The translations under genes were made by a program, and so were the position numbers. This document shows positions 10,182 through 20,640 of a stretch of 64,000 bases of DNA, in pieces. The DNA lies in contig CANNZV010000255.1 of assembly GCA_947561585.1 (NCBI GenBank), positions 248,001 to 312,000 of the forward strand, in the 5' to 3' direction. The DNA comes from Caprella mutica. Its lineage: Eukaryota; Arthropoda; Malacostraca; Amphipoda; Caprellidae. Numbering within the stretch: the stretch's first letter is position 1; each line of letters opens with the position of its first letter. The notes beneath the pieces are model-generated. The model ran no database searches and was not told the DNA's origin. It worked only from the letters and a program-made list of their open reading frames with translations.

Positions 10182-11129
10182 GTTATTGGGGTGCATGATC
10201 TTTACAAGCTTTTTACTGGGGTGCATGATCGTTACAAGCTTTTTATTGGGGTGCATGATCGTTACAAGCTTTTTATTGGGGTGCAGGATCGTTACAGGCT
10301 TTTTACTGGGGTGCATGATCGTTACAGGCTTTTCATTGGGGTGCATGATCGTTACAGGCTTTTTATTGGGGTGCATGATCGTTACAGGCTTTTTATTGGG
10401 GTGCATGATCGTTACAGGCTTTTTATTGGGGTGCATGATCTTTACAAGCTTTTTACTGGGGTGCATGATCGTTACAAGCTTTTTATTGGGGTGCATGATC
10501 GTTACAAGCTTTTTATTGGGGTGCATGATCGTTACAGGATTTTTATTGGGGTGCATGATCGTTACAGGCTTTTTATTGGGGTGCATGATCTTTACAAGCT
10601 TTTTACTGGGGTGCATGATCGTTACAAGCTTTTTATTGGGGTGCATGATCGTTACAGGCTTTTTATTGGGGTGCATGATCTTTACAAGGTTATACTGGGG
10701 TGCATGATCTTTACAAGCTTTTTATTGGGGTGCATGATCTTTACAAGCTTTTTATTGGGGTGCATGATCTTTACAAGGTTATACTGGGGTGCATGATCTT
10801 TACAAGGTTATACTGGGGTGCATGTTCTTTACAAGCTTTTTATTGGGGTGCATGATCGTTACAAGCTTTTTATTGGGGTGCATGATCGTTACAAACTTTT
10901 TATTGGGGTGCATGATCTTTACAAGGTTATACTGGGGTGCATGATCTTTACAAGGTTATACTGGGGTGCATGATCTTTACAAGGTTATACTGGGGTGCAT
11001 GATCTTTACAAGCTTTTTATTGGGGTGCATGATCTTTACAAGGTTATACTGGGGTGCATGATCTTTACAAGGTTATATTGGGGTGCATGATCTTTACAAG
11101 GTTATACTGGGGTGCATGATCTTTACAAG
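10182..11129. repeat. 30/29-bp minisatellite, roughly 31 units
   Basis: Unit TGGGGTGCATGATCGTTACA followed by AGCTTTTTAT. From 10,182 to about 10,680 the units are 30 bases. After 10,681 a 29-base variant (TTTACAAGGTTATACTGGGG) alternates with 30-base units. Variants recur in blocks (TTTACAAGC..ACTGG, then GTTACAAGC, then GTTACAGGC at 10,201, 10,441 and 10,591), which indicates higher-order duplication. The long open frames on both strands exist only because 30 is divisible by 3. Confidence 0.97.
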
Positions 11130-11134
11130 ATCCG

Positions 11135-12570
11135 AAAATTTTATTCATTCTGTACATCATCTACCAATAGTGTCACATGTTATAGCTATTTGATTGAATT
11201 ATTGCCAGTGCACATCATGTATGTAAATAGTAAATAGGTACACATCTTGTTTTATATTAACTTCAATATTTTTCATTTCATATAAATACCTATAATTTTT
11301 TTTATTTCTTAAAGGTCCTCTCCACTCTAAATAAAAAAAATTCTGGTATCGCTTTAAATTTGTAGAGCTAAGGTTATATAACATATCGCAGTAAACAGAA
11401 TTGAAATCGATCAAGTATTCTGTTCACAATTAATTATATAAGTAATATTCACATTTTGTTTTTTCTCATTCTGAGATTCGCAATTTCATTACAAGAAAAA
11501 GCCCCCTGTATACTTGAGTAGGATGTTCGTTCGTCTATACATAGCCCATACCTATTCAAAATTTCAAATCACAGATCTGCGTTCAAATAGAAAGTGTATA
11601 AAAATTAACAGTTCTCAATATCGGAAAATGTTATGATATACGAAAAACGATTAGTAAGAAATACTTAATTAGGAAATTGATTTCTTTATATAGATCCATT
11701 GTCTTAGAACTACACTATTATGATAAAGTGAATCTTAGAATAGAATACCTACCGTAACTTACGCGGATAAGGCAGGTTATGGATACGCTAAGACCGGCCT
11801 AGCTATGCTAGCGCCTATGTACCTATATTATTAAAGTTAGGTAACAGTAAATCTGAGCAAGGCAGGGATTGCACCATAGTTTGATTCAGCTTTAATTGGT
11901 CCATACTATACTTTACATCTGTGTCTCAGTGTCTGCATGATATGTTGTTAAAAAATTGGTCATAAGAATTAGCCTAAGCCCTAATGCATGCTGAATGATG
12001 GGAAATTGAACATCGGTCAAAAATAAAGTCATATAGATACAAAGTATAATATTAGACCAAAGCTCAATTGACTCAAATCTCCAAATTGTAGTACATTTTA
12101 AGTTAATGTACGAATACCTAATAGGAGTGCTGTGGTATCACGCTGAAATGGAAATTCAATCAATTTAATCAAAAAACATTCATTAAGTTGGCAGGTGTCT
12201 TTGTCAAGCATTTTTAGTTTGTTACAAAGTAACTCGATTAACACAAAGAACATCTTAGTGACAATACGGTACCGGTAGCATTGATATCTATCAATCAGCT
12301 TTGTTATTGTTTGGATTTTGTCGGATCGTGTTAGCCTATCGAACCGGGGGGCTTTTTCTTTGCTTGAAATTCAGAGGTGTAGTAGAAAGAACGAAAAAAT
12401 CTTAAATTACATATAATAAAACTATAGAACCCAATTTGAAATGGGTTGCAGTTTTATTATCAAGAACATTAGTTCTAATGCATAGAGATAAAAAAATAGA
12501 GTGGAGGGGACCTTTAAATAAATTAAATGTATATGAATAATTTTTTTATTACTTACAGACTCACGGAACC
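11135..12570. other. No recognised feature
   Basis: AT-rich. Carries two decayed copies of the AAAGGTCCYCTCCACTC motif (11,311, plus strand; about 12,500-12,518, minus strand). No exon-like signal. Confidence 0.4.
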
Positions 12571-12574
12571 GGAA

Positions 12575-12845
12575 TCTCTTTATAGCCCCCAGGGGCTCTA
12601 TCCTGAAGCTGTCAGTGGTGAATGGAAGAGAATGGAGGTGGCGTTCCTTTGGCCCTGAACTGTTGTAACTGGGATTATGCAATTTTTTTCCATTTTGACC
12701 ATATTTATCATTTTTTTAATGCTACTTGTTGAAAATGAAGATAGTGCTGGTGTTATGCTCTTCATGTACGAAGTCTTAGATTTTTGTGTTAGGTAGATTC
12801 GTAGGCTTCATTTACTATCACCTCTTCATTTTCCTCTTATGGCAT
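12575..12845 (-). pseudogene. Coding-derived repeat R1, copy a (truncated)
   Basis: Shares GGCTCTATCCTGAAGCTGT, GGTGAATGGAAGAGAATG, ATGCTCTTCA and CACCTCTTCATTTTCCTCTT, in order, with copies at 13.7, 15.7/16.6 and 25.0 kb. The part with best coding appearance (beyond CTCTTCCATCCGTGAG) is missing; sequence continues into an unrelated inverted segment at about 12,846. GTTATGC is the uninterrupted site of the insertion in copy d. Function unknown. Confidence 0.55.
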
Positions 12846-12867
12846 TCCAGGACATGTGGTCTAAAGG

Positions 12868-13105
12868 TCAAGATCACACCCTTTCAGATTTGCATGAAAC
12901 TTGATACAATGGGTACTTGTGCTGAAAAAACTCCATTCCATAACTTTCTTATTATTAGTCATAGAACAAAAAGTTGGCAGGACTTTTGTTCAGATTAAGC
13001 TTGGCAATCTTCCTAGTTGTAAAAATTTATTATTTCAAATTTTTAAATGAAAGAGTATTTTCCCTCATTGACCTTGACCTTTGCCCTCAAAGACCCCATC
13101 TGACA
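12868..13105 (+). repeat. Left arm of a long inverted pair
   Basis: Segments CAGATTTGCATGAAA, ATAACTTTCTTATTATTAGT and TGACCTTGACCTTTGCCCTC recur in the same order on the opposite strand at 14,263-14,580. The arms differ by substitutions and indels. Confidence 0.7.
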
Positions 13106-13140
13106 AAAATAAATTATTAAAACAAAATAATGTAGATCGA

Positions 13141-13735
13141 CTTCTTGGCTTTAGGTTGGAAAAACAATATTTACTCTTAAAAGGGATTTATTTGAGCTTA
13201 AACAGGTGCGTTAGACAAAAAAGAAATATAAAAGTATATGATAAATTATAATTTTGTAAAAATAATTTGAAATAGATTTTCCCAAATCATAAATTTACTA
13301 ATATTAATAATTTCCAAATATTAGATTTACTACTATCAAATTTCTTTACTAACAGTTACTATTATTAGTTAAAGTTGCTATTATTGATTGATTATTACTG
13401 TTATTTATTGATATAATAGTAAATATTATTACATAAATATTAATTAATATTAGTAAACATTACTTAATAAACATTAGTAAATGTTAATAAACAATAGTAA
13501 ATAATAATAAATATTTGTTAATAGTAGTAAATTTAATATTTGGTAGCTAATTATTACTATTAGTAAATTTATAATTTGTGAAACTCTACTCTAATTTAAC
13601 TTTTCAAAATTATAATTTATCTTTTACTTTTATATTTTTTTGTGTAACGCACCTTTTTGAACTCAAATTTATCCCTAATCCTTATTAATAGTATCAATAC
13701 TAACTTTCCAGCCTATAGTCAAGTATTGCATCCAT
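13141..13735. repeat. Near full-length foldback of about 590 bases
   Basis: The two halves are inverse over almost their whole length. GGTGCGTTAGACAAAAAAG (13,205) pairs with the inverse of TTTTTTTGTGTAACGCACC (to 13,653). Outer flanks (GGGATTTATTTGAGCTTAAA / inverse near 13,660-13,675) and inner AT-rich text (AAATTTACTAATATTAATAA / inverse near 13,553-13,572) also pair. The centre lies near 13,430. No clear target duplication read, so the true ends may be the GGTGCGTTA boundary or further out. Confidence 0.75.
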
Positions 13736-14222
13736 TGGCTCTATCCTGAAGCTGTTTGTGGTGAATGGAAGAGAAATGGGGTGGCTTCCCTTGGGCCCCG
13801 AACTCTTGTGATTTAGATAATGGATTGTCTTTTTTCATTTTTACCATGTTTATCATTTTTTTAATGTTACTTGCAGTTATATAGGATAGCGCTAGGGTTA
13901 TGCTCTTCAACTATGAGGTCTTAGATTTTGTGTTAGGTAGACTCGTAGGCTTCATTTACTGTCACCTCTTCATTTTCCTCTTTCTTCCGTGAGCGCAGCC
14001 ACCGGTGCTTGTGTCCCTTTTCGTCACATTCCTTAGTAACTGACTGCATTCACGGAGTAGCTTTTCTGCATCCATGAGCTCGTCACCGACGGTGGTAAGT
14101 GGCTTTGTTCATGAAGCAACTTTCCTTTCAGACTTCTTCTTCTAGTCCCTTGTTCCTTTTGATGTCAGCGAAATAGTACGATATGACTGAAGCTCGACGT
14201 CAAACCCCTACTAAAATAAAAT
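13724..14222 (-). pseudogene. Coding-derived repeat R1, copy b (most complete)
   Basis: Minus-strand frames contain coding-like text: TTVGDELMDAEKLLRECSQL in one frame and KECDEKGHKHRWLRSRKKEE in another, overlapping around 13,985-14,090. This implies frameshifts in a once-continuous, charged, helix-prone protein. In-frame stops are numerous. I do not recognise the family. GGGTTATGCTC at 13,895-13,905 holds the single TTA (13,898-13,900) that is duplicated around the insertion in copy d. Confidence 0.5.
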
Positions 14223-14262
14223 AAAAATATAGTCAAGTATTCAATCTACATTTTTTTTAGGT

Positions 14263-14580
14263 GGGACTTTTGAGGGCAAAGTTCAAGGTCAAAGAGGGTA
14301 AATGCCCTTTTTCATCAAAAAAGTTAAAATACATATGATTGTGTACACCCAGGAAGATTCTGAACAAAATCATTTCAAACTTTTTCTTCTAGAACTAATA
14401 ATAAGAAAGTTATGACCTTTTAAAAATCGTGATGACAAGGCATTATGCCCCTTATTACAAAAGTTCAAAAGGTTTATAACTTTTGACAAATGTAAGAGCT
14501 AGAGAGCTGAGAATCTCAAAAGTCGAGTTTCTTGGGCACAAGCACACATAGTACTAACTTTCATACAAATCTGAGGGGGT
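14263..14580 (-). repeat. Right arm of the long inverted pair
   Basis: Inverse of 12,868-13,105: GAGGGCAAAGTTCAAGGTCA, ACTAATAATAAGAAAGTTAT and TTTCATACAAATCTG. It has an extra block (about 14,420-14,540) not present in the left arm. Confidence 0.7.
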
Positions 14581-14611
14581 GGGGTGTTGAGTTAAATATC
14601 ATATTTTTTGG

Positions 14612-14885
14612 ACTACTTGTCATGGAATGTCCTCTGCCATTCGTGTATGTAACCACCGGTGCTTGTGTCCCATTTCGTCACATCCTTTGGTAAGTGACTG
14701 CAACCACGTAGTAGCTTTCCTACATCCATGAGGTTTGTCACCGACGGTGGTAGTTGACTTTGTTCATGGAACCCCTTTTCTTTCTGACTGGTTCTGCAGT
14801 CCCTTGTTTTAAATTCCTTAAGTTGTCTCAAATATGGCCTTTAGTCACGAAGCACACGTCAAACCCCTACTAAAGTAAATTAAAT
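14612..14885 (-). pseudogene. Coding-derived repeat R1, copy c (5' part)
   Basis: A minus-strand open stretch (14,831-14,613) reads HEQSQLPPSVTNLMDVGKLL, then RGCSHLPKDVTKWDTSTGG. Other copies have related text in this frame (RECSHLQRNVTKRGTSTGG), so this frame has stayed open across copies, possibly by chance of shared origin. It covers only the part of R1 upstream (on the minus strand) of the conserved CTCTTCCATCCGTGAG segment. Product unknown. Confidence 0.45.
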
Positions 14886-14889
14886 CAAC

Positions 14890-15660
14890 CAGGTTCTAAC
14901 CTTACTATGGTTGGAGGAATACACTCTAAACATACCTTTATTGAAGTACACTAGTCCAAAATAAATAGAATGCCAATTCTGTCACAAACAGGTTGTTATA
15001 AATTAAAATGGTAAACAGAAAAGCTCAGAGGGTGGCCACTTTCTGCTACTTGGTGTACCATGCTTTGGCAAAAAAAACTACTAAAGTTGCACAATAGAGC
15101 AGACACCAGCCAATATCTTAGCAGTTGAAAGATTTTTATAATGTTTAGCTATTTATTCGAGTTGTATTTTCCAATTATTATCCTTTACTTCTCCAACATA
15201 TTCAATATATTATGCAGAAAAATCCGATTTTTAAAAGTTTTAGGAAATTAATACCAGTAGTGGTATATGCTGCACGTTGAGCGAGTTAGCTGTGTACCAT
15301 ACATGGTGCATGATGCTATGAATGTCTTAAAACAGACTAAAAGTTGTTATTTGTTATAATTTATTTAATCAATACAACAAATAATCACTTGTTTTATCAT
15401 TTTCAATTTTGAAATGAAAGAGGCCATTCATCCTCATTAGCCTCTAATTCCACTTATTATAAATTTACTCAAATTAATAAAGCAAATAATCACTTGTTAT
15501 TAGTTTTGATAGCTACTCCTTTTTAGCAAGATTTTTTAATTGACTTCATTTAATAATCATATATCTTGTGAATGTACTAAGCTAATTGAAAATATACATC
15601 TTACTTAATTTTCCTGTTGTATTTCCACTTGTTCATTTGATAGTTTGATAGTTAATATTT
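14890..15660. other. No recognised gene; weak direct repeat
   Basis: ACAAATAATCACTTGTT at about 15,379 and GCAAATAATCACTTGTT at about 15,482 mark a short direct repeat. Otherwise unremarkable. Confidence 0.4.
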
Positions 15661-15671
15661 TATTCAATTTT

Positions 15672-16885
15672 ATTGCCACAAGGGGCTATTTCGTGAAACT
15701 AATCTTTGGTGAATGGAAAAGAATGGGATGGCTCATAAATGTTTTTATTTTTACTATGCTTATTGGTTTTGTAACGCTACTTGCAGTTCTAGAGGGTTAA
15801 GCGGCGTTTACACTATCAATTTTGACTGTGGAGGTGAGTGTCAATCACACCTCTTCACTCACACTCCATCCCTGTAGTTTCAGTGACTGACGTTCAGACT
15901 ATAAACAGTTAGTCAGTGTTGCTGAACGACACACATTGGCTTTAGTCACTAGAGAAACCTTTATTATTATTATTAGCTTTATATTATATATTTAATATTT
16001 TTAATGTTGTATATTTGTTTATATTGTTTATAATTAAATTACATTACAGCAAATTCATTTAGTTATCACAATTTAACTTAATGAAATAGCTTATGTAAAT
16101 TGAAAATGATCTTGATTATTAATGTTCATCTTATAGTTCGATTACAATATCAATAATTAAAAACAATTCAATGCGTTCCAGTTACATTATTATATATTAA
16201 CTGAGAAATTATTGTGAAATGTTTCTCGTTAATCCTATTTTATTTAAATTAAAAAAATCAATTCCATTTATCCCCTAAGATCTCTTGCGATAAATTTTTC
16301 AGTTTTGTATTATGTTCAAAAATAAAAACTATCACTAATAAATTGATACACATTGGTTCATCATATTTAAAATATGAAAGTATCTAAATAAATTAATAAA
16401 ATTATGAATACTATCGCACACTACCTTTCATCCTCGATATGTGGTGTGTGACTGATAATCACTCAACTCGGCAACCTATGGCTAACATTGATAGATTCCA
16501 TAGCGTGGACGAGATAAAGGGAGCAACTTTTGTGGTGGGGAGAGAGGGAATAATAAGATTTACACTCACCTCCACAGTCAAAACTGATAGTGTAAACACC
16601 ACTTTATGCTCTTCAACTACGAGGTCTTGGATTTTGTGTAAGGCAGCCTCGTAAGCTTCATTTTCCTCTTCCATCCGTGAGTGCAACCACCGGTGCTTGT
16701 GCCCCTTTTCGTCACATTCCTTTGCAAGTGACTGCATTCACGGAGTAGCTCTTCAGCATCCACGAGCTTTGTCACCGACGGTGGTAGTTAAATTTCATTT
16801 TTGACTGCTTCTTACAGTCTCTTGTACGTAATTACGGTCAGTCATATGGCATTTTTTTTCGAAGCAGATGTTAAACCCTTATCAA
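15672..16885 (-). pseudogene. Coding-derived repeat R1, copy d, interrupted
   Basis: R1 parts at 15,672-15,799 and 16,604-16,885 flank an inserted element (15,800-16,603). On the minus strand from 16,737 an open run reads MQSLAKECDEKGHKHRWLHS, then RMEEENEAYEAALHKIQDLV, then VEEHK at the insertion edge. It is the most protein-like stretch in the window: charged, with heptad-like leucines. A stop precedes the ATG, and an alternative frame continues upstream as TKLVDAEELLREC, so the coding unit is broken. Family not recognised. Confidence 0.5.
15800..16603. mobile_element. PIF/Harbinger-like MITE, TTA duplication, inside R1 copy d
   Basis: Ends AGCGGCGTTTACACTATCA and TGATAGTGTAAACACCACT extend as inverted repeats of about 40 bases through TTTTGACTGTGGAGGTGAGT. 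TTA lies on both sides (15,797-15,799; 16,604-16,606). Sister copy R1b has GGGTTATGCTC with one TTA, the exact empty site. A 3-base TTA/TAA target is typical of PIF/Harbinger. The 804-base interior is AT-rich with no transposase. A lone related end (CTCCGTTTAGACTATCAG) lies at 49,019-49,036. Confidence 0.88.
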
Positions 16886-16994
16886 TATACATATTTGATA
16901 TTTTCTTAATGTGAGTAATAGATCCTGAACTCAGAGTAATTTACAGTTCAATTTACTTTTACCTTTGTAATTATGGTAAAAGATAGAAACTACA

Positions 16995-17462
16995 GGCTTT
17001 AGTTACCAAATTACGACTCAGTTTAGTTACCAAGCGGTAACTAAAGCAATTAAAAGTAACAAAAATTTATAATGGTCACTCCTTGATTATATATCTCTTT
17101 TTTTATGAGTTGTAGAAAGAAAATTTGTTAAGTTATTAGAGTATTACGAATATAACACGGAACTTATCCTAAAATGGGACATGTTTAATTTCTGAACCAA
17201 TTGCTTCAAATAACCTCATATGGATTATAATTTTGATGTTTTTTAGTTACCGTGAAATAATCAAAAAAAATTGTCTCCGTGTTCTATGTCTATGAACGGT
17301 TCTTATTTTGAAATAGGACTCTAAATAAGTACGTACCACTTTTATTAAAGTGAGTTATGCTTAAAGCGAGGCATGCCTGTACTTTGTTATCTACTGGGCC
17401 ACTGACTAGTCCGGTTTTTATTACACCCCGCTCTTATTACAAAATGGTAGGTAATAAGAGCG
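16995..17462. repeat. Two diverged direct-repeat segments, each with a hairpin
   Basis: Segment 1 (about 16,995-17,130) holds TTTAGTTACC / GGTAACTAAA (17,022-17,045). Segment 2 (about 17,410-17,570) holds CGCTCTTATTAC / GTAATAAGAGCG (17,429-17,462). Both are followed by ACTCCTTGATTA and a TTTCTATGAGTT-like run. Stem sequences differ but complementarity is kept. Confidence 0.5.
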
Positions 17463-18003
17463 ATTTGCGACTCAAGTTTTATTTGAATTGTAACTCCTTG
17501 ATTAAACAATAAACATTTCATTTTCTATGAGTTAGATTGAAATAAAATGTTACGAAGGTTCAGCATTGCGTATATTGAAAAGATAAACGTTAAAACAGCC
17601 CAATGAATTGACAATATTTTATATTAACATGAGATTAACTCTAATTCAGTACAGGTAGGTAATTAGTTTGGTAATTTGATTTATATACCTGCAAGGCTAC
17701 AAGTAGGTACCATGAACATCAATAAATTAAACGTTATCTAATAGTTTCATATTTTTTACTCGAAAATGTGAAACCGTCCGATAACTCTAAACTTATCTTG
17801 CTGCCAACTATATTTTTCGGTGCATAAAATTACTGTTTGTTCAATGCAGCACAATTATATAAATCAAAGAATCAAACTAATTACATAAAGTAACTTATAT
17901 TCAACTAAGGTTGGATTTTAATAGTTTATTTCATTCTCTACTGACAGACTACTTACTGTACACTATTATATCAAAGCTTTCATAATTTCAACTCTTTTCG
18001 AGT

Positions 18004-18206
18004 CTGGTGGTACATATTTTATACCACACTCATGGTTACAATTAATGCAAGGTGGTACAGAAAGTATACCACCTAAAAACTCTTTCAAAACTGGTGGGTA
18101 AATATTCTTTACCACCATAAAGGTTATGTTTAATGCTCAGTGGAACAGAAAATGTACCACCTTTAAAAATAAAATTTGGCAGCTCAAATTTTGAACCACC
18201 TACATA
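18004..18206. repeat. Tandem array of five short hairpins
   Basis: Units begin near 18,005, 18,050, 18,092, 18,138 and 18,177. Each has a GGTGGTA-type left arm and a TACCACC-type right arm around a 7-12 base loop (for example GGTGGTACAGAAAGTATACC, then ACC). Loop and inner stem bases vary between units while pairing is mostly kept. Last unit most decayed. No coding sense. Confidence 0.7.
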
Positions 18207-18308
18207 AATGGTTAGGTATATAGTCATAATTCTTTGAGCATATAATATATGGCATTTATTTCTCTGAAAAGTGTGGGTCTGAAAGAGTTAATATATCTTA
18301 TCATAACC

Positions 18309-18398
18309 CCCTATAAACAACGTATATCGATTCGATTGCCTTGGATGTCGAATCGATGGATTGTTCCATCGAATCGACAGACCGTTGTGACTAGGGGG
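18309..18398. repeat. Nested palindrome, probable small MITE
   Basis: Outer CCCCCTATAAACAACG pairs with CGTTGTGACTAGGGGG. Inner perfect 14-base arms GTCGAATCGATGGA (18,347-18,360) and complement (18,365-18,378) flank a TTGT loop. A separate hairpin ATTGTAACTC / GAGTTACAAT follows at about 18,410-18,450. No target duplication identified. Confidence 0.65.
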
Positions 18399-18494
18399 CC
18401 ATTTCATTATTGTAACTCGTACAAAATGAAATGTTTGAGGAGTTACAATTATATAATAACGTGAGCCATACATCAATCGTATTACCATTTCCAA

Positions 18495-19059
18495 CTAGAT
18501 TACGTGCATTAGGTAGAACGCATACTATTGCCCCCGCTTATAAATGACTTGACCTAAAGATTTCACCCGTTCGTTTACAATTATTTAATAAACTGATTCG
18601 TGGATAATAACCAATCGTCCCACCAAGTTCCATTTAATATGGTTGATTACTTTTTGAGTTATTGAGTGATAAATGACTTTGACAAAGTCACTTCCAACAT
18701 TCTATCAAATAGTTTCTGGACATTAACTGATCGTCCCACTAAGTTTCAGTCATTTTGGTTAAATAATTTATGAGTTATAAATGGCATTGATCATTGACCC
18801 GATCTCTCCCAAAATATAACCAAATGGTTCCCTTACATTGACCAATCGTCCCACCAAGTTTCATGCAATGTGGTTAAATACTTTATAAGTTATAAATGAC
18901 CTTCACCGGATCACTTCCAAAATTCTACCAGATGGTTCATGCACAATGACCAATGGTCCAGTTAAATTTCAGTAAATTTGGTGGAATACTTTTTCAGTTA
19001 CGCGAATAACAAGATGACAAATGCCGTGTAAAATATATCCTTTCCGCATTCTGCGAAGG
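18495..19059 (+). repeat. tRNA-headed dispersed repeat, copy 1
   Basis: The head CTAGATTACGTGCATTAGGT, then AGAACGCATAC, aligns with the cleaner head at 56,908 (TGCGCACTCGGTAGAGCGCA), which resembles a tRNA A-box. No B-box found. The body has about four imperfect modules of roughly 125 bases with ACCAATCGTCCCACCAAGTT and TTTATAAGTTATAAATGACC. The tail GCGAATAACAAGATGACAAA and terminal CCGCATTCTGCGAAGG are shared with copy 2. It could be a SINE or a tandem-repeat-bearing Helentron-like element. Confidence 0.6.
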
Positions 19060-19067
19060 TAATAACT

Positions 19068-20292
19068 ATAGCCCGGATTTCCAGTTCTTATGCTATAAAC
19101 GCTATTTTGACCATAGAAATAAATTTTTATAGCGTTTATAGCATAAACGCTATTTTGACAAGAAATTAAAAGATAGAACTAGTAATTATGGTATAAGCGA
19201 CTATAAAAACTGTGATAAACCATCCTTTACGTGCGAAATATATTTGTAACAGATTATTATATAATTGATAAATTATACATGCAAGAGACATTTAAATTAG
19301 TGTGCCATTTCATTCACATTTTCTATAGGAATATTCCATAGAAAACGTACGAACATAATTATTGGTAAATTAAACTGAATTGAACAATGAATAAACCACT
19401 ACTCGATACAGTATAATATTATATAGTTTTCTTAAATAATAAATAGAATGATACGTGAAGAATGAAGATATGCCCAAATGAAATAAATATATGGTATCTA
19501 TTTATATATTGTGACCGGTAAATTTCGCTCTTTCCGTAAAGAAGTTACTTTGAACACAATCATTTATGAAGGTGATAGTTAATTGAGTGCTCAAGTTGTA
19601 AAAACCAAAACAACCCAAAGTGAAACAACCCGAAACTTTTAAAGTTGAAATAATCTTTTCAAAATTAAAAATGATTTACAGTGACAAGAGACTAAGCATA
19701 ACAGCTGTAAATGTCATTGAAATGTTGGTAATTTCTCGCAATGAAGTTTAATTATTGTTTCATTAATTAAAAAAGTTATCAAGTCATTATATTAAGAATT
19801 AATGTTACTGTTTTTGTATTTGGTTTGTGCTGTTCTATGTGAGTGTCTTTGTTACTCTTAGTTGGTTGTGACTTAGACAACATAGTTTTGGATAAATTTA
19901 GTTTAGTTTTTTCTCTTCTTGTTAGTTTCTTGTAAAATAAAAGCTACGTATAAATTGAGAAACTTGGATATTATTTACTAATCATTAAACTCATAGTCTT
20001 ATATATACGATATTATAAGTACACATTTGCCATTAATTGTTGCGTTAGTTCTGTGAATAATAATTTTAAATCAGCTATTAACAAATTAAAAAGAAAGGCA
20101 TAGTTATTGTGGAATTTTCTTCTAAAAGTTTCTATAATGTGGATAAAACAAAGAAAATGCAATAATTTTAGGACACACTCAGCTATTATGAGGACTTTTT
20201 CACCGACTTTAAAACTCTTTTTTAGAGCTATACAAACTTTTTTAAAGCGCTATTTCGACTACTTTCGTTAGAACTAGGAAACCGGGCTCTAC
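19068..20292. mobile_element. 1.2-kb non-autonomous transposon with TAATAACT duplication
   Basis: Flanked by TAATAACT at 19,060-19,067 and 20,293-20,300. Inverted ends: left ATAGCCCGGATTTCCAGTTC; right, read inward, GTAGAGCCCGGTTTCCTAGT. Inside the left end is a perfect 18-base hairpin (TTATGCTATAAACGCTAT, 19,088-19,105; complement 19,129-19,146). TAGAGCCCGG-type ends plus an 8-base duplication suggest hAT. The interior is non-coding. It sits directly behind the tRNA-headed repeat. Confidence 0.72.
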
Positions 20293-20537
20293 TAATAACT
20301 CTTTATTTGTGTAATAAAAATGTTGTCTACCTGTATTTCTCACTTCAAATATTAAGAAGAATTGCTGAATATATATTTTTTATCTGAGGGAAGTAGATTC
20401 ATAGTATGCATTCGCTCTGTTTAAACTCATATTACATGGCAAATATTTCAGACAGAAACCAAGCGATTTGGAGCGCAAAAAAATAGTAACACCCCTCACC
20501 ACGTCTCTGTCAGAACTGAGAGGCGAGCTGCGAGCAT

Positions 20538-20640
20538 CACACAGTTTATAGAAGGGTAGTTAGTACAACGCTTTAATATAAATTTCGGAGCTTGGCCTTC
20601 GTGACGTCATTCAAGATGGCGGATGTTTCCACCAATCATG
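20538..20640 (+). promoter_or_regulatory. Promoter-like segment with CRE and YY1/Pho-type motifs
   Basis: TGACGTCA (20,602-20,609), CAAGATGGCGG (20,612-20,622) and CCAAT (20,632-20,636) lie within 35 bases in a locally GC-richer patch. The segment from CACAGTTTATAGAAGGGTAG is repeated in inverse at 25,990-26,080, so it belongs to a dispersed repeat. The promoter role is inference from motifs; no downstream gene is recognised. Confidence 0.35.

Noticed and set aside
10119..10796. Open frames of 175-201 codons on both strands
   Set aside because: They are the 30-bp minisatellite read in different frames; the peptide simply repeats every ten residues and breaks when the period becomes 29.
16439..16654. 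Plus-strand frame across the right edge of the TTA element
   Set aside because: Antisense shadow spanning an insertion junction.
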